From Puffinus mauretanicus (lineage: Eukaryota > Chordata > Aves > Procellariiformes > Procellariidae), in contig JAJKFH010001359.1 of NCBI GenBank assembly GCA_023333565.1, positions 496,001 to 560,000 on the forward strand: 64,000 bases of DNA, given 5' to 3'. The notes under the pieces are model-generated. The model was not told where the DNA came from. It ran no database searches and was given only the letters and a program-made list of their open reading frames with translations. A program made the translations under genes and the position numbers. This document shows, piece by piece, positions 1-11,490 of the stretch. Each line of letters begins with the position of its first letter. Positions within the stretch are counted from its first letter, which is position 1.

Positions 1-2109
1 GTTAGTTTTTGTCCCTCTAAATCTTTTGTTCTCCTTGGAAAAGAAGGCTTTTCATGTTTTTAGTTAAAGAATAGTCTTTTTATTCTATTTTTCAAAGCAG
101 TGTTTTGTTAAATGTTCCATTTCCATATTTTTCCCACTTTCAGCTACTGTAAAACTTTTCCAAAACAAACACATAAAACAGATGTTCTCATATCAACATC
201 CATAAATCCCCTAATTTTTAAACATTTGGGGAGATTATCAGAGAGGATTAGTGTTTCTATCTTACTGGGGCTTTGAAAGGCTATGTTCTTTGAATATGCC
301 GTTTTAACTGGTCCTTGTTTGACATCCTGAATGATGAGACGTATTCTCGTCAATATGGACCTATGTTTATACAGCAGCTAATCTGACACACCTTGTTGTT
401 TTTAGCATTGATTTTCAAGGAGGAAGGCTACCTTTTGCATACTTATGTAAATGGTAAGCATAAAGACATTATTCTATGACGTATTTCAAAAAAATATGTA
501 GGAGCTGTAGGTTCTTTTATTTTGCAGCCTTTTCTTCCATGCTGAATATATTTGATCTCTGGAGCAGGATATGGACAACTGAAAAAATATTACTAAATGA
601 AAGAACTCTATCAGAATGCTTTAAAGTAATGCAGTCATTCCCTTGTTCTGTTGTAGTAACTCCTACTTCTTTATTTTTTCTTGTTTTGTGTAGTAGTGTG
701 CCTACAGAGGACACCATATAACAGGTATGTTGGCAGGACTGGGAGTTAATAAATACTTTAAGTCCAGAAGTTGTCAGGAAAAGGAGCAAGAGACAAAGAA
801 CTGGAGATAATTCAGGTAGTAAGTGATCTACTGCTTAAAGAACCAGAAATGTTGTATGTTAGAACCATGTTTATACCACAAAGAGAACTTTTAGACTAAC
901 TAGCAATTTATATTAATTATTCTGTCCTTGTTATTGTGTCCTTGATGTATTGTCCTTTAAATCTTTCTGCTCTATTTGCTTATGTATGCTCTGTTTGCTT
1001 ATGTACAATAATAATTTTGTACTTTTTATTAATACTTTCATTGCTTGCTAAGGACTTAAGATCCAAGAATGTTTTTTTTAATGGGATATTTCCAGATGGT
1101 GCTCTAAATTTGTGCGTTTTTATGTTGCATGTTGTCACAGTTAAGCAGAAGGCAAATATCTGAGACCAGTATGCTAATTTTTCAGTATTGCTAGTTATAT
1201 TTCAAACATAGTTAGACATGCTTAAGCTTATGCTAACATATGTGTGTGTATATGCACAATAATTATAATCATTTCTCAAAGTCAAGAAGAGCTCATGTCT
1301 GTTTGGAATGATGTTTCCCATTCTTCTACCATTGCTGGCTTTACCAGAGGGAATCAGCTAAAAGTAAAATGAAGGTCAGGCTTCTGTTAAAACTAACCAG
1401 TCTTGTTGGCATATAATTACACACATTGGAATATATTAGAAATTGACTTTCCCTAATATTTCTAAATTTGTTGTGGGTGGCACAGCATAGTTAGGAATAT
1501 CTGTATTTGTTAGACTCCATTACCAAAATTCTTCTCAGTGACTGGTTGTACTGAAATGTAATAAATAGGAATAGGAATATTCTTCTCTTCCTATCATTTG
1601 TTCCTTTATATTTTCTGTCTTTACTTCATTGGCTTTATGCTTAGCAATGCCCAACAAAGGTTTTAAAGCATAAACATGTTGATTTTAGTGGAATATTGAT
1701 AAAGCATTAGGATAAGTAATGAATTTTATATGATAACCTCGACTCTGGCATTACAGTGTAGTCAGAATGAACAGATTTTTCAGCTGGGACAGAGTTTGCA
1801 GCCTTAGAGCTTCTCTGCTTCAATAGTTGCTAAAATTCCTGCCATTTTCTCAAATGATCTGTTTCCAGTGGACATGTGAAACACTACTTAGCAAGATAGC
1901 CCACAGTCTATGACTTCCATTTCATGCTTCAGTGTTTTACTGTTATGTGCATACTTAAAGTGCAACGAATGCTGCTTGTTACCGCTCAGATGGTGATATA
2001 GTATAAGAGTATCTGTTAAAGAAAATTTCATTTAAAGTCTGTGTGCTCTTCACTAAGAAGATTACACGTGCCAGTTGATTGCAAGTGATAAGAGATGTGC
2101 TACGCCTGC

Positions 2110-2134
2110 ATTTATTTTATTTTATTTTATTTTT
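2110..2134. repeat. (ATTTT)n microsatellite
   Basis: About five copies of a TTTTA pentanucleotide unit in a row. It is a simple low-complexity tract with no sign of function. Confidence 0.85.
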
Positions 2135-3846
2135 GCTGGTGCTAAAAGGAGGTTAGACAGTAGTACTGTGGTATTTGAGTTTAACATCCCTCTGCAACTG
2201 GGCATTTGTCATACATGTGACTCTTTTCTTTGTTGCTTATTTGGCTACCAGGCCCTCAAATTTCAGAGCAGTCAGACCTATTGCTTTTGGGCAACTCCAC
2301 AGGATGGATAAAGACTGTGCCTTCCTGTAGCAGTGCTGGCATGCATTTAATGGACAGGCACATATGACAGGCAAGACTCATAGGTAACACACAAAAGGAT
2401 TTTGTAAGAGTAAATTATGTGGCTGGGAAAAAATAACTTTTTTTTTCCCCCAGATACCTACTCTTTATTTCATGTGTTAGATAGAAACAGCAACCTTCAA
2501 AGCAAAGGACAGGTTAAAGACAGTTTGAAGCTTGACTGGATTTGTGTTTCTGGACTCAAGGCAAATCCAGATATATCCAGAAATATCCAGGGAAATACTT
2601 TGTAATTTTAAATGAGTAAATCTTTCAAACTGTACTATATCTGCCTAGGACATAAAGCCAGTTCTCTTGTCTGCCTTTAAATCTCTTTGATCCTATTGCT
2701 GTGGCACCAGAAATTATGCTCAATTGCCAGTATGGCTAGCATCATTTTGCTTTTCATAAAGTGGATGTTTCTGGTTCATTTTATTCTGAAAATTGCCCTT
2801 CCTCAGCCATTTTGTTTAAGATTGGAGAATGAGATGATAAAAAGTGATATTAAACATCTTTTAAAATCCTTAAGGCTGAGGTGTAAGAGACTGTGATGTG
2901 GAGACTGTGGTGTAAATGAATATAATTGCAGTGACTTCACTACAGCCTTGTCTATCTGAACTTGGGGAAAGTTTACTGCTTTACTAGTTAGGAACCACAC
3001 TAACATAAATCTATATTCAGAAGAGGAAGTAGCAATCTTACAAGTAAAAATAGTCCAGAATCTTAAGTGTAGTGCTCAAGATCTACTGTGACTACCCAGT
3101 ATTACATATTAAACTTGAATATAAGGCATAGAAAGAAAAAAAATATTCTTCTACCTCGTATCTTTGTATTCTCTGGCTCTGAAGCAGTAAGCGTTAGCTC
3201 GACTAGATCTGTTAAAGAGCAGAAAAAAAAAAGAAAGCAGTATTCCTTGAGAATGCAGGGAATAAAAATGATACTGTTTTAACTGATGTACTTAGCAGCA
3301 AGAACATTTTATTTCTCCTGCACTGTAAAACTGTGTTACACCTACTGTCTCTTGTCTTGGGACTTATTTTGAATTCTATCTTTTTGGTGGACTATAGAGG
3401 CTATAAAAGACCAACTTTTCTGTGAATTTGAGTCTCCACATCCAGCAGAAACAAAATCAGTGATTGAGGCTGGGCATCAAGCAAATAATGAATGTTACAA
3501 TTAACATTAGAAAGCATTTTGCAGTATATTAATCCAGCCCTCTAGTCCAGGAAGTCTTGGGAACCAAGGCCAGGATCTTCCCAGAGTGCAAGATGGAAAG
3601 CAGAATATTTTCAAGTTATAACTTAGTAAATACTATTAGTATAGTATTAGTGTAGTAATGTAGTGTAGTAATAGTACACTATTCACTTTCCTATTTCAGG
3701 ACCTCATTTGTTGTGGCCTTACACAAGAAGAGGGATGTGGGCTGTGCATGATCCATTACAGATATTTACCCTGGATATTGTCAATATGCCATTTGAATGT
3801 TATATGTATAATAATCACCTTTTAGTGTGTGTATGCTTTCTCTCTG

Positions 3847-3893
3847 CATCCATCCATCTATCTATGTATCTATGTATCTATCTATCTATCTTT
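3847..3893. repeat. (ATCT)n / (ATGT)n tetranucleotide microsatellite
   Basis: Starts with CATC units, passes into ATCT units interrupted twice by ATGT, and ends in a clean run of ATCT. The interruptions suggest an older array with a shorter, more recently expanded pure segment at its right end. Confidence 0.9.
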
Positions 3894-5478
3894 AATGTAC
3901 AATTTTGAAAACATCTAGGCTCTTTGGTGCATTTAGGAGCAGAGGGGAAATGTATGGTTTCTATCTGACCTGATGCAATAACTGTAATGAGATAATTTCT
4001 TAGATATCTATCATTCTACATCCGTAAATTGAGACTCACTTACACCTAATGCAGCAGCCTTTTATTGCATAAAAGTTTTAAACATTACGCTGTCTAAACC
4101 CATGCTAGTAAGAAAATCACTGGTCATAATAAAGGCAGTAGTTCTAATTCTAGGCAGGTATTTCACAGGATTGTTTAAATATTCATTATGCATATGCCTA
4201 AAATGTCAGTACATACTCTTAAAATTTCACTACTCAGGTTTTCAAGGTCCTAATTAAAATAACCATATGCAGTAGCTGATATCTTCTCTTTCTATACTTA
4301 ACGTATTCCTACATTATAGCTGCAGTAATCTGGATCAGGCTGTAAGAAAGGTGAATGAGTTTTATTGCTACCTGACAGCATTTTGTAAAACCTGCATTAT
4401 TGCTGGATGAGGAATACCAGCACTCTTTCTTCCTTGGTCATGTCATGCATTTCGTTCAGTAATTTGTTTCTTATTGCTATTAGCTTTTAAGGCCACTTTG
4501 GCTTGAAAAAGAAGCACTACACTTAACATTTACTTGAAAAAATGCAAAAGAAGGAGGAGAAAAAAATATTTTGTTATTGTTAACTGTGCATTCTTTCTAC
4601 ATTAATGCAGAAGGAGATAGAGATGGTAAAAACAGAACATACACGTATGAAGCATCTCATCCCTGCTAGGCAAAGCATAGGGCTTTGTAGCATCACAAAG
4701 AACTGTCACTGTCCTGACAGCAATTTGAAGATTTTCCTCTGGGATGACTACATTTCAAAATAAACTCAAAGCATTGTAAACTTAAAAAAGAACCTCAGAG
4801 ACTTGGTCCATGACAGAGTCAGTCCCGTTTGGCAGCCACAAGCAACATTTGTGGGATTTGAGGACCTGCCATGCCATCTTAAAGGAGTAAAGCTCCCAGG
4901 GGATGGTGTAGGAAAGGAAGGTGAGGTAACAGGTGAAGGACAGTACTGTCATGTTAAAAACCTATTTCAGAAAAACAAGCAAACAATATTGCCCCAAAAT
5001 CTTCTTTGCAACTCTTCAAAACTATTTGTCTTTTGATTACCGCAGACTTAATTATTTTTCAGCAGTATCTCAGATAGTCTGTTATCCAGGCAGCTGCCAA
5101 GCTATTTGGAGCATATATAATACTGTGCAGTGTAGCTCGCTTGGCTCTAAGTGAGCTACCCCCAGGACTGTGTAACTACGGTGCAGGTAACTACAGCCTT
5201 CAGGGAACTGGCTGTTCTCTTGCAAGGTGTCCTGGTTTTGGCTGGGATAGAGTTAATTTTCTTCCTAGTAGCTGATATAGTGTTGTGTTTTGGATTATGA
5301 GAATAATGTTGATAACACACTGATGTTTTAGTTGTTGCTAAGTAGTGCTTATATAATCAAGGACTTTTCAGCTTCTCATGTTCTGCCAGGTGCTCAAGAA
5401 GCTGGAAGGGAGCATAGCCAGGACAACTGACACAAATTGGCCAAAGGGATATTCCATACCATATGACATCATGCTCAG

Positions 5479-5486
5479 TATATAAA
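5479..5486 (+). promoter_or_regulatory. TATA box of LTR copy 1
   Basis: TATATAAA lies about 250 bp into the LTR, just after a stretch shared with copy 2, where the same site reads TATATGAA and is therefore degraded. This would be the core promoter at the U3/R boundary. Activity today is unknown. Confidence 0.6.
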
Positions 5487-5592
5487 CTGGGGGGAGTTGG
5501 CCGGCGGACAGCAACCACTGCTCAGGGACTGGCTGGGCGTTGGTCGGCGGGTGGTGAGCGATTACATTGTGCATCACTTGCTTTGTATATTC

Positions 5593-5637
<45 letters not shown>

Positions 5638-5671
5638 TACTACTGCTACTGCTACTGCTACTGCTACTGCT
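5593..5671. repeat. Compound (ATT)n-(CTACTG)n microsatellite inside LTR copy 1
   Basis: About 14 ATT units (5593-5635) pass into about six CTACTG units (5636-5671). Copy 2 of the same LTR has only a short, imperfect ATT/ATC-rich stretch here (about 7441-7468), so the array expanded after or around insertion, from a short ATT seed carried by the LTR. Confidence 0.9.
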
Positions 5672-5836
5672 ATTTTACTCTATTTTATTTCAATTGTTAA
5701 ACTATCTTTATCTCAACCCACGAGTTTTCTCACTTTTACTCTCCCGATTCTCTCCACCATCCCACTGGAGAGGGGGCAGTGAACAAGCGGCTATGTGGTG
5801 TTTAGTTCCTGGCTAGGGTTAAACCATGACACAAAG

Positions 5837-7095
5837 GCTACACTCTGCTACAATGAATGGTGGTAACTTGTTTGAGTGTCTCTAATCAGCGTGATTCTGG
5901 TATACTCACACCCTGGATGCTTCTTCGGTCATAGTCAAAACCTGTAAGTCTACGAGGGGACCAATTGGTGCCATCTGTAGTAAACCAAAGCCTTTTTTCT
6001 ACATAATAAACAAGTGTGTGTTTTCCACATTGACTTAGATCTGTGGATACTTTCAAAGAGTAGTCAGACATGTTTGGTTGTTTTTCTTTTTTTTTTTTTG
6101 TTTAAATACATAAGATGAGATAGCTGAACTAGGATTTTGAACCATCTGAAAGCTGTTTAATGCCTATCTTCTCAAACCACTACTGCTCCTTGCTGAGTTG
6201 ATCTAGCAGAGCATCTCTGCTGGATTTGTACCCCTCCACCTTATCCAAATTTGGCCATGAGAAGAAAGAGAGCAAAGGGGTAGGATTTAGTGTAGAATGT
6301 CTTCAAGCTGGTATATCGTGGTTTAGTTCTCTATCCATGGCCATCTAGGTGATTTTCTATGCTGTGCATTTCTATGCTGCCCACTGCACTCCCTCGTTGG
6401 TGTACTCATCATTTAATGGTAAGGCTTATACCTCTGTGGTTGTAGGTGGCATCTAGGCTTTTGTGATTTGTTTTTATATAGTATGGCAGACATTACAGTA
6501 CCTTATAATAGTCCATCTATGAGATGTCATAGAAAAAAATTATTTGTGGCTTAAAAAGGACAATTCTGGAGCAAGCCAAGCATTAGGAATCTAATCCTAC
6601 TGCTGCTGCAGTATGCAGTTTGTCTCTGGTACTGGAAGAGTTGCTAATGGAAATGTGTAATTCTGCTAAGGGGTGTTCCAGGCTGTTAAAAATCATTCTT
6701 GCTATTTAAGTGACTAAATACAAATTTGGGACCCATCATGATGGTTCTGTTTTTTTTCACATTTGGCTTCCACTTTTTTTGCTATGAGTACTCCATTGTT
6801 TTGTCCAACTATGAATTTTAATACTGTTCAAATTCCTAGTCAGATAACAGCAATACAAAGTTAACTTTTATTAAAAAATAATCATGAAACCTGAATGAGG
6901 CACATAGCCAATGAAGTGACATTTTATTCAGCTGATGACTAGCTAAAAAAACCCAATGGCTTAGGAGGTATGAACTGCCCATTAATCTCAGTGGAAAAGT
7001 CTATTTGGGAATTTGTAAAGCAGCACTGATTTAATGGGTTTGTGCCCTTCTCCTTAACCACCTTTCTTTTATCATCCAGAGTATGCCTTTGTTTT
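5837..7095. other. Unique sequence between the two ERVL-like LTRs
   Basis: About 1.26 kb with no gag, pol or env similarity that I can recognise, so the two LTRs do not bound one provirus. It holds a poly-T run near 6083-6099 and one minus-strand open stretch (5886-6071), listed separately. Otherwise I see nothing in it. Confidence 0.6.
5910..6071 (-). other. Candidate minus-strand coding exon, unrecognised
   Basis: On the minus strand an ATG (6069-6071, A at -3) opens a frame that runs 54 codons to a GTGAGT donor-like site (5904-5909), then stops at 5886. The predicted peptide has a balanced composition with Trp, Tyr, Cys and Gly and a stretch KRLWFTTDGTNW reminiscent of beta-strand repeat proteins. 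An in-frame stop sits at 6102-6104, before the ATG. There is no pyrimidine tract upstream, so it would have to be a first exon. I do not recognise the protein. A chance ORF of this length is quite possible; the donor and composition are the only supports. Confidence 0.18.
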
Positions 7096-7100
7096 CTGTG

Positions 7101-7619
7101 TATCCTGGTTTCAGCTGGGATAGAGTTAAATTTCTTCCTAGTGCCGTGTTTTGGATTTAGTATGAGAAGAATGTTGATAACACACTGATGTTTTCAGTTG
7201 TTGCTAAGTACCCTGCTAGTCAAGGACATTCAGCTTAAGGAAAAAACAAACAAAACAAAACAAGCATTGGGAGGGAGCACAGCCAGGGCAGCTAGCCCAG
7301 CTGGCCAATGGGGTATTCCATACCATGTGATGTTATGCTCAGTATATGAATGGTAGGCGTGATCCAGGAAGTATCGATCGCTACTTGGTTATCGGTCAGC
7401 GCGGGTGGTGAGCAATGGCATTGTGCATCACTCATTTTGAATATTATATCATTATCATTATTATTTTCCCTTTTCTGTTCTATTAAACTGTCTTTATCTC
7501 AACCCACGAGTTTTTCTCACTCTTACCCTTCCGATTCTCTCCCCGTCCCACTGGGAGGGCGGGGGGAGTGAGCGAGCGGCTGCGTGGTATTTGGTTGCCT
7601 GCCAGGTTAAACCACGACA
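7101..7619 (+). mobile_element. Solo LTR of an ERVL-like endogenous retrovirus, copy 2
   Basis: A 519-bp LTR of the same family and orientation as 5228-5831. It is flanked by a perfect 5-bp duplication CTGTG (7096-7100 and 7620-7624). The usual TG start has mutated to TA (7101-7102); the end is ACGACA. It shares the blocks around GCTGGGATAGAGTTAA, GATAACACACTGATGTTTT, GTATTCCATACCAT and TCTCAACCCACGAG with copy 1. It differs by a deletion of about 17 bp after CTTCCTAGT, a local A-rich insertion at 7240-7262, and lack of the expanded ATT array. A poly(A) signal ATTAAA lies at 7482-7487. The perfect target duplication shows that it inserted independently of copy 1. Confidence 0.92.
7482..7487 (+). 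terminator. Poly(A) signal of LTR copy 2
   Basis: ATTAAA, a common poly(A) signal variant, placed about 140 bp downstream of the degraded TATA site and 130 bp before the LTR end, where the R/U5 boundary is expected. In copy 1 the matching site reads GTTAAA. Confidence 0.5.
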
Positions 7620-7624
7620 CTGTG

Positions 7625-9444
7625 CCTACAGTCCCAGTAACTGTAGGTGTGATTATGTCCCCCAGATCTGTCCACTATAAATATTATCAGATAGTGAAAT
7701 GCAGACACATGACAGAGCCATGTGCAATCAGTGGAGATACTGAAAAATAAAACTAACACAGGTCACTGATCAACGTATTCTGTCATTTCTTGCCAAAATA
7801 TTTATTCATTTTTAAGAGGAACATGCAGGATTTCCAACCCAATATTCCAGTCTATCACTGAGTCTGGAGTTTGTATTTGTGTGTATGAGGCATTGAATCA
7901 TATTTTTTTTGAATGTTCCCTTCCTAGTTTTCCTTGTTAAATGTTCCTCCTTAACCCATACTCCTTATGCAATTCCCATCATTTTGTACTGGTTATAAGA
8001 TGTTTTTCTCCTTGCGCGGCATGCCCACATTTGCATTTTTTCACCTAGGATGTATTTATCTACTGGATGAATCCTATTGTGAATGAAAATTTTTCAAATC
8101 TTGGCTTATTCCAGCCACAGGATTCATGACCTTCTACCTTCCCCAGTGTGTTCAGATAATACACTGATAGTCTCTTGTCAGATGTGATTAATATTACCTT
8201 TAAAAAAAATGTAGTATGAGCCCTGCAGTGTATTTTACTTCCAACAAATTTATGTATAGACTGTTAATTTATTTTTGGCTAGTCTCCCCCCATTAACAAA
8301 CTAAAAAGCAGCCTATAATGAACAGTTTGTGTCCTCTATAGACATAGAAGTCAACATATACTTCCACGATAACATGACTTAGCTATTAGTGGGGTGGTGA
8401 TCAGCAGTTATCCAGTATTTGGGTCTGATTCCATTCCCAGTAAATCAGGAGAAGAGGGCTTGGATTTGAATCTTACATGTGAGGTCAGATTCACACATTT
8501 TCCATATCTAACTATGGAAAAATCCATCATACCTCACTTCAATCAAGGGAAGACAAACATGAGTAATGAGCAAGTATAATTGAGAAGCCAGCAAAAGTCA
8601 TCATAGATTGTACACCAATTGCTATTCCCAGAAGTCAGCATAGTCACGTAGAGAAATTGTGCCTTTGAAAAGGGGAATCAATCAGTGTCCTCTGTATAAG
8701 TGCTGTTACTTATCCACCTAGGGAGATGGGTACTAGGCATCAGAGAAGTGGGTAATAAATTTATTAGTTGCTGATTTAAATATTAGTGCCATTACATGTT
8801 TTAAGAAGGCATTTCGGATGAAATTATCATCATTTGTCAATAGTAATTTGGTTGCTATTGGAGGCCCTCATGTAAGAGTGTGATTCCCCCATGCTGTCCA
8901 AGGAGTTTGCTGTCAGAGCGCTCCATGGCCAGTTTTTTGAACAAGCTGAGTCCCACAAGAAATGGGCTGGTTCAGTTGTAATGTGAGCAACAGGGAATGA
9001 GCTTGAGTGTCTCTTCCTGGGTGAGATCAAAAGAGGAAAGAAACTCTCTTTTTTCCCCATGTTCTAAGGACAGCAGGCAGAGATACACGTGTCTGAGTGA
9101 TAAAGAAGCGTAAACCTGGTTCTTCACCTCTCTTCTTCTCTCTGAGCAACAGAACCTCTTTACACTTAGTGATGGCTGATTTATTAACTGGGTTTGACCT
9201 GCGTTTATTGAGTTAGCACAAGCAAAATCACATCTGCCAGCTTCTGCCACTGTGGATGAAAGTTAATGTTTTAATGTGGGTACCATAACCACAAACATCC
9301 TGAATCTTTCAATTTCGAGACTTGCCCATTCCTGCAAATTACACTAATCCTTATTATGCATGGATTGGTTTTGCCTAATGTTTATTTAAATATATTTATT
9401 CATAAATGTGATATCTATTTCTATATATAGTGTCTTTATATTTT

Positions 9445-9476
<32 letters not shown>

Positions 9477-11339
9477 GCAGCCTGGTACAAGATCACAAAG
9501 CTGTTGATGGCAAGCCGCACAAATATTTACAATGCAAATGAGCAGGCAAAACATGTTGTGCTGTTATGCTAACTTACCATTGGAAGCGTGTCATGCATGG
9601 TTGAACAACAGAGTATTAAAAGCTGAGAAAATGCTAAATGGTGCTGATAAACAAAAAGGTCCCTAAAGGCTAAAGACTCAAACAGATTTATTCCATGAAA
9701 AATACAATCTGTGTCCAGGCCCTTGTACAACAGGAGCTTTAATTTGTTAATCAGTAAGACTTAAATAATTATTTTTATTTATGATAGCATCCAAAATGTT
9801 TAGGCTGTGTTCAGCCATATGGAGGCATAGTATTTAAAGACATCACTGACTCATAAATTCCACGTGGAATGAGGATAGTACAAACAAAAGCAGCCAAACA
9901 CAGAAACATGTGAGAAGGGTAACTCTTAGTGTGCATCACATGTTAAGCTAAATGCTTAGAGTAAGACTTTGTTCTAGAACATGTACTGGACTGTGAGAGA
10001 ACAGATCTGAATTTTGTTCCCTTCTTTCCTAGCAGTATAAGTTCTCTGATTTTCTGCAGTTTGCTTTCTTCCTAGCCCTTCTCTATTTTGTAAGCTTTCT
10101 GTAGCAAAGCCTGTTTCACACTCTGTGTGTGTATGTGTTTTCCCAAGTCAAACAGTCCAGTGGGGTTGTTGGTGCTACTGTATTTCTGCTGCGACAACTG
10201 TCTGCAGTAACAGTATGTCTTACAGAAATTATCTTCTGCTGAAATACCACTGTCCTAGTGTTTCCAGTCTTAATGAAAACTCTGCGAATAAGTGTTTAGT
10301 GAGTACTATTTGTAATCAAAATGAAAAATGAGTTTATTTTGGAGTACTGCAGATAAAACTAATTATAACACCACCCCACAGGGAAACCGAAATGAAGAAA
10401 AGTTTTGGTAAAGATTCCAAACTTAAGGTTGCAGATTTGCAAACCAGAGCTGGTAACAGGTAGTTGAGATTTCCATAGCTGCCCCAGATAAATAAAACAA
10501 GTCTTCTGTATGCATTTATTCCAAATTCCTAGACTGCTTTGCAAACCTCAGGCTGCTTTCTTGAGTACTATGGCCCTATCACCCTTACCCACTGTAGGAA
10601 AAAAGGTTAAATTTTAAAAGAAAAGGCAACTAAGTTTCTCTTCATATGTTTGGTAAATAAAGGTGAGAGGCAGCTGGGATTGTTACCTATTTCATAGGTT
10701 AAAAATATATAAATGTAGTAAGTAAGAGAGTTTTTAACCTCTTAAGTAAGGGATGGGATTTATTTGTTCTTTCCCTCAATATTAGAAAACTCCTTTTCTA
10801 GAAGCAGGGAACAAGATCGAAATAAACTAGTCATGTATTGTTACATAGGAAAATTTAAAACATCTTTCCTTTGGTTTGGCAGAGTTTACTAGAGATACAA
10901 CGAAAAGAAAAGCATTTATCTCAAGACCAATATTCTTTCTGAGCTCTAGATAGGATTTTTTTTTTATGAGTTTAACTGAGAGGAGAACTTGTCGGAAGTC
11001 ATTCCATATTTAGGTATTGAAAAATCAAATCCACCTCTCATTCTCTAGTACATACCAGATGATTAATATGTTGTTGCAAAGTACTGAGTGTTCAACTTAC
11101 ATGTTAGATGCCATTACTTTTCCTTTATTGCCAAATACCAAGAAGCTGTGGTTCTCTGTGTGAATGTAACTGAGGCTTTCTGGCATCCAGTGTCATGTTT
11201 TTCATGTGATAAATCTACCATTTTTATATAAAGACTGAGTAAGGTTGCTATAGCTCATTTCAAGTGTTTAAATGTTTTATTTAAACTCAAATGTGAAGGG
11301 ATTTATGTTAAATGAAAAAAGATTCCTAGGGTACAAGTT
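7625..11339. other. AT-rich non-coding DNA, no identified gene
   Basis: No gene or recognisable repeat family apart from a T10(AT)13 tract at 9441-9476. A minus-strand 45-bp stretch at 9578-9622 is bounded by a fair acceptor and donor and is open in one frame, but is too short to mean much. ORFs of 60-92 codons around 8830-9250 show no family signature. Confidence 0.6.
9441..9476. repeat. T10-(AT)13 low-complexity tract
   Basis: Ten T residues followed by thirteen uninterrupted AT dinucleotides. Such perfect AT runs are length-variable and can extrude hairpins. Confidence 0.95.
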
Positions 11340-11391
11340 TGTTGCGGATGAGTGGAATGTACCTCACTCTGAAGAGAGAAACAGCAATATG

Positions 11392-11397
11392 TTTTAT
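11392..11397 (-). terminator. Poly(A) signal of the antisense LTR
   Basis: AATAAA on the minus strand (TTTATT on the plus strand), about 50 bp from the minus-strand end of the LTR. This matches the usual distance from an R-region poly(A) signal to the U5 end. Confidence 0.5.
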
Positions 11398-11420
11398 TGA
11401 GGTAAAATAATAATTTGACA

Positions 11421-11490
11421 GAGTTCAATAAATTTGATGGAATTTAACAAAGTTTAATAGTGGTTTACCAAGGTTCAATAAGTTTGATGG
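11421..11490. repeat. Degenerate direct repeat inside the antisense LTR
   Basis: The 20-bp units at 11421-11440 and 11471-11490 (core TTCAATAA.TTTGATGG) match in 17 of 20 positions at a 50-bp spacing. A third, weaker TTTAA.AAAGTTTAATAG block lies between them. This is probably an old tandem duplication within the LTR. Confidence 0.6.

Larger units (their letters stand above)
1..5222. other. AT-rich non-coding DNA, no identified gene
   Basis: Single-copy-looking, AT-rich sequence with stop codons in all frames every few dozen codons. I see no recognisable protein and no known RNA gene. It contains an ATTTT tract (2110-2134), an irregular TAGTA-rich patch (3626-3678) and an ATCT/ATGT microsatellite (3847-3893). 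Short open stretches near 406-453, 528-625 and 4803-4960 are no longer than chance would give in DNA of this composition. The most likely reading is intron or intergenic spacer. Confidence 0.6.
5228..5831 (+). mobile_element. Solo LTR of an ERVL-like endogenous retrovirus, copy 1
   Basis: A 604-bp LTR that begins TGTCCTGG and ends ATGACA, so it has TGT...ACA ends. The flanks CAAGG (5223-5227) and CAAAG (5832-5836) match in 4 of 5 bases, which fits a decayed 5-bp target-site duplication as made by class III (ERVL-type) elements. A TATAAA box lies at 5481-5486. The right third holds an ATT/CTACTG microsatellite, then a pyrimidine-rich 3' part beginning TCTCAACCCACGAG, shared almost word for word with the copy at 7101-7619. 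I know this LTR type as widespread in neoavian birds; the exact family name would need Repbase. There is no internal retroviral sequence on either side, so it is a solo LTR left by LTR-LTR recombination. ORFs of up to 117 codons inside it are chance readings through the microsatellite. Confidence 0.9.

Noticed and set aside
476..721. 81-codon plus-strand ORF and neighbouring splice-like sites (406-453, 528-625, 694-724)
   Set aside because: The pieces are short, the implied introns are around 70 bp or the phases conflict, and no family is recognisable.
5463..5816. Three overlapping plus-strand ORFs up to 117 codons rich in Leu, Tyr or Ile
   Set aside because: They are three frames through the ATT/CTACTG microsatellite of LTR copy 1; the homopolymer runs come from the repeat.
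5228..7619. The two ERVL-like LTRs as ends of one provirus
   Set aside because: Each has its own different 5-bp target duplication, and the interior shows no retroviral sequence.
9578..9622. 45-bp minus-strand stretch bounded by acceptor and donor, open in one frame
   Set aside because: Too short for openness to be informative; similar pairs occur on both strands throughout.
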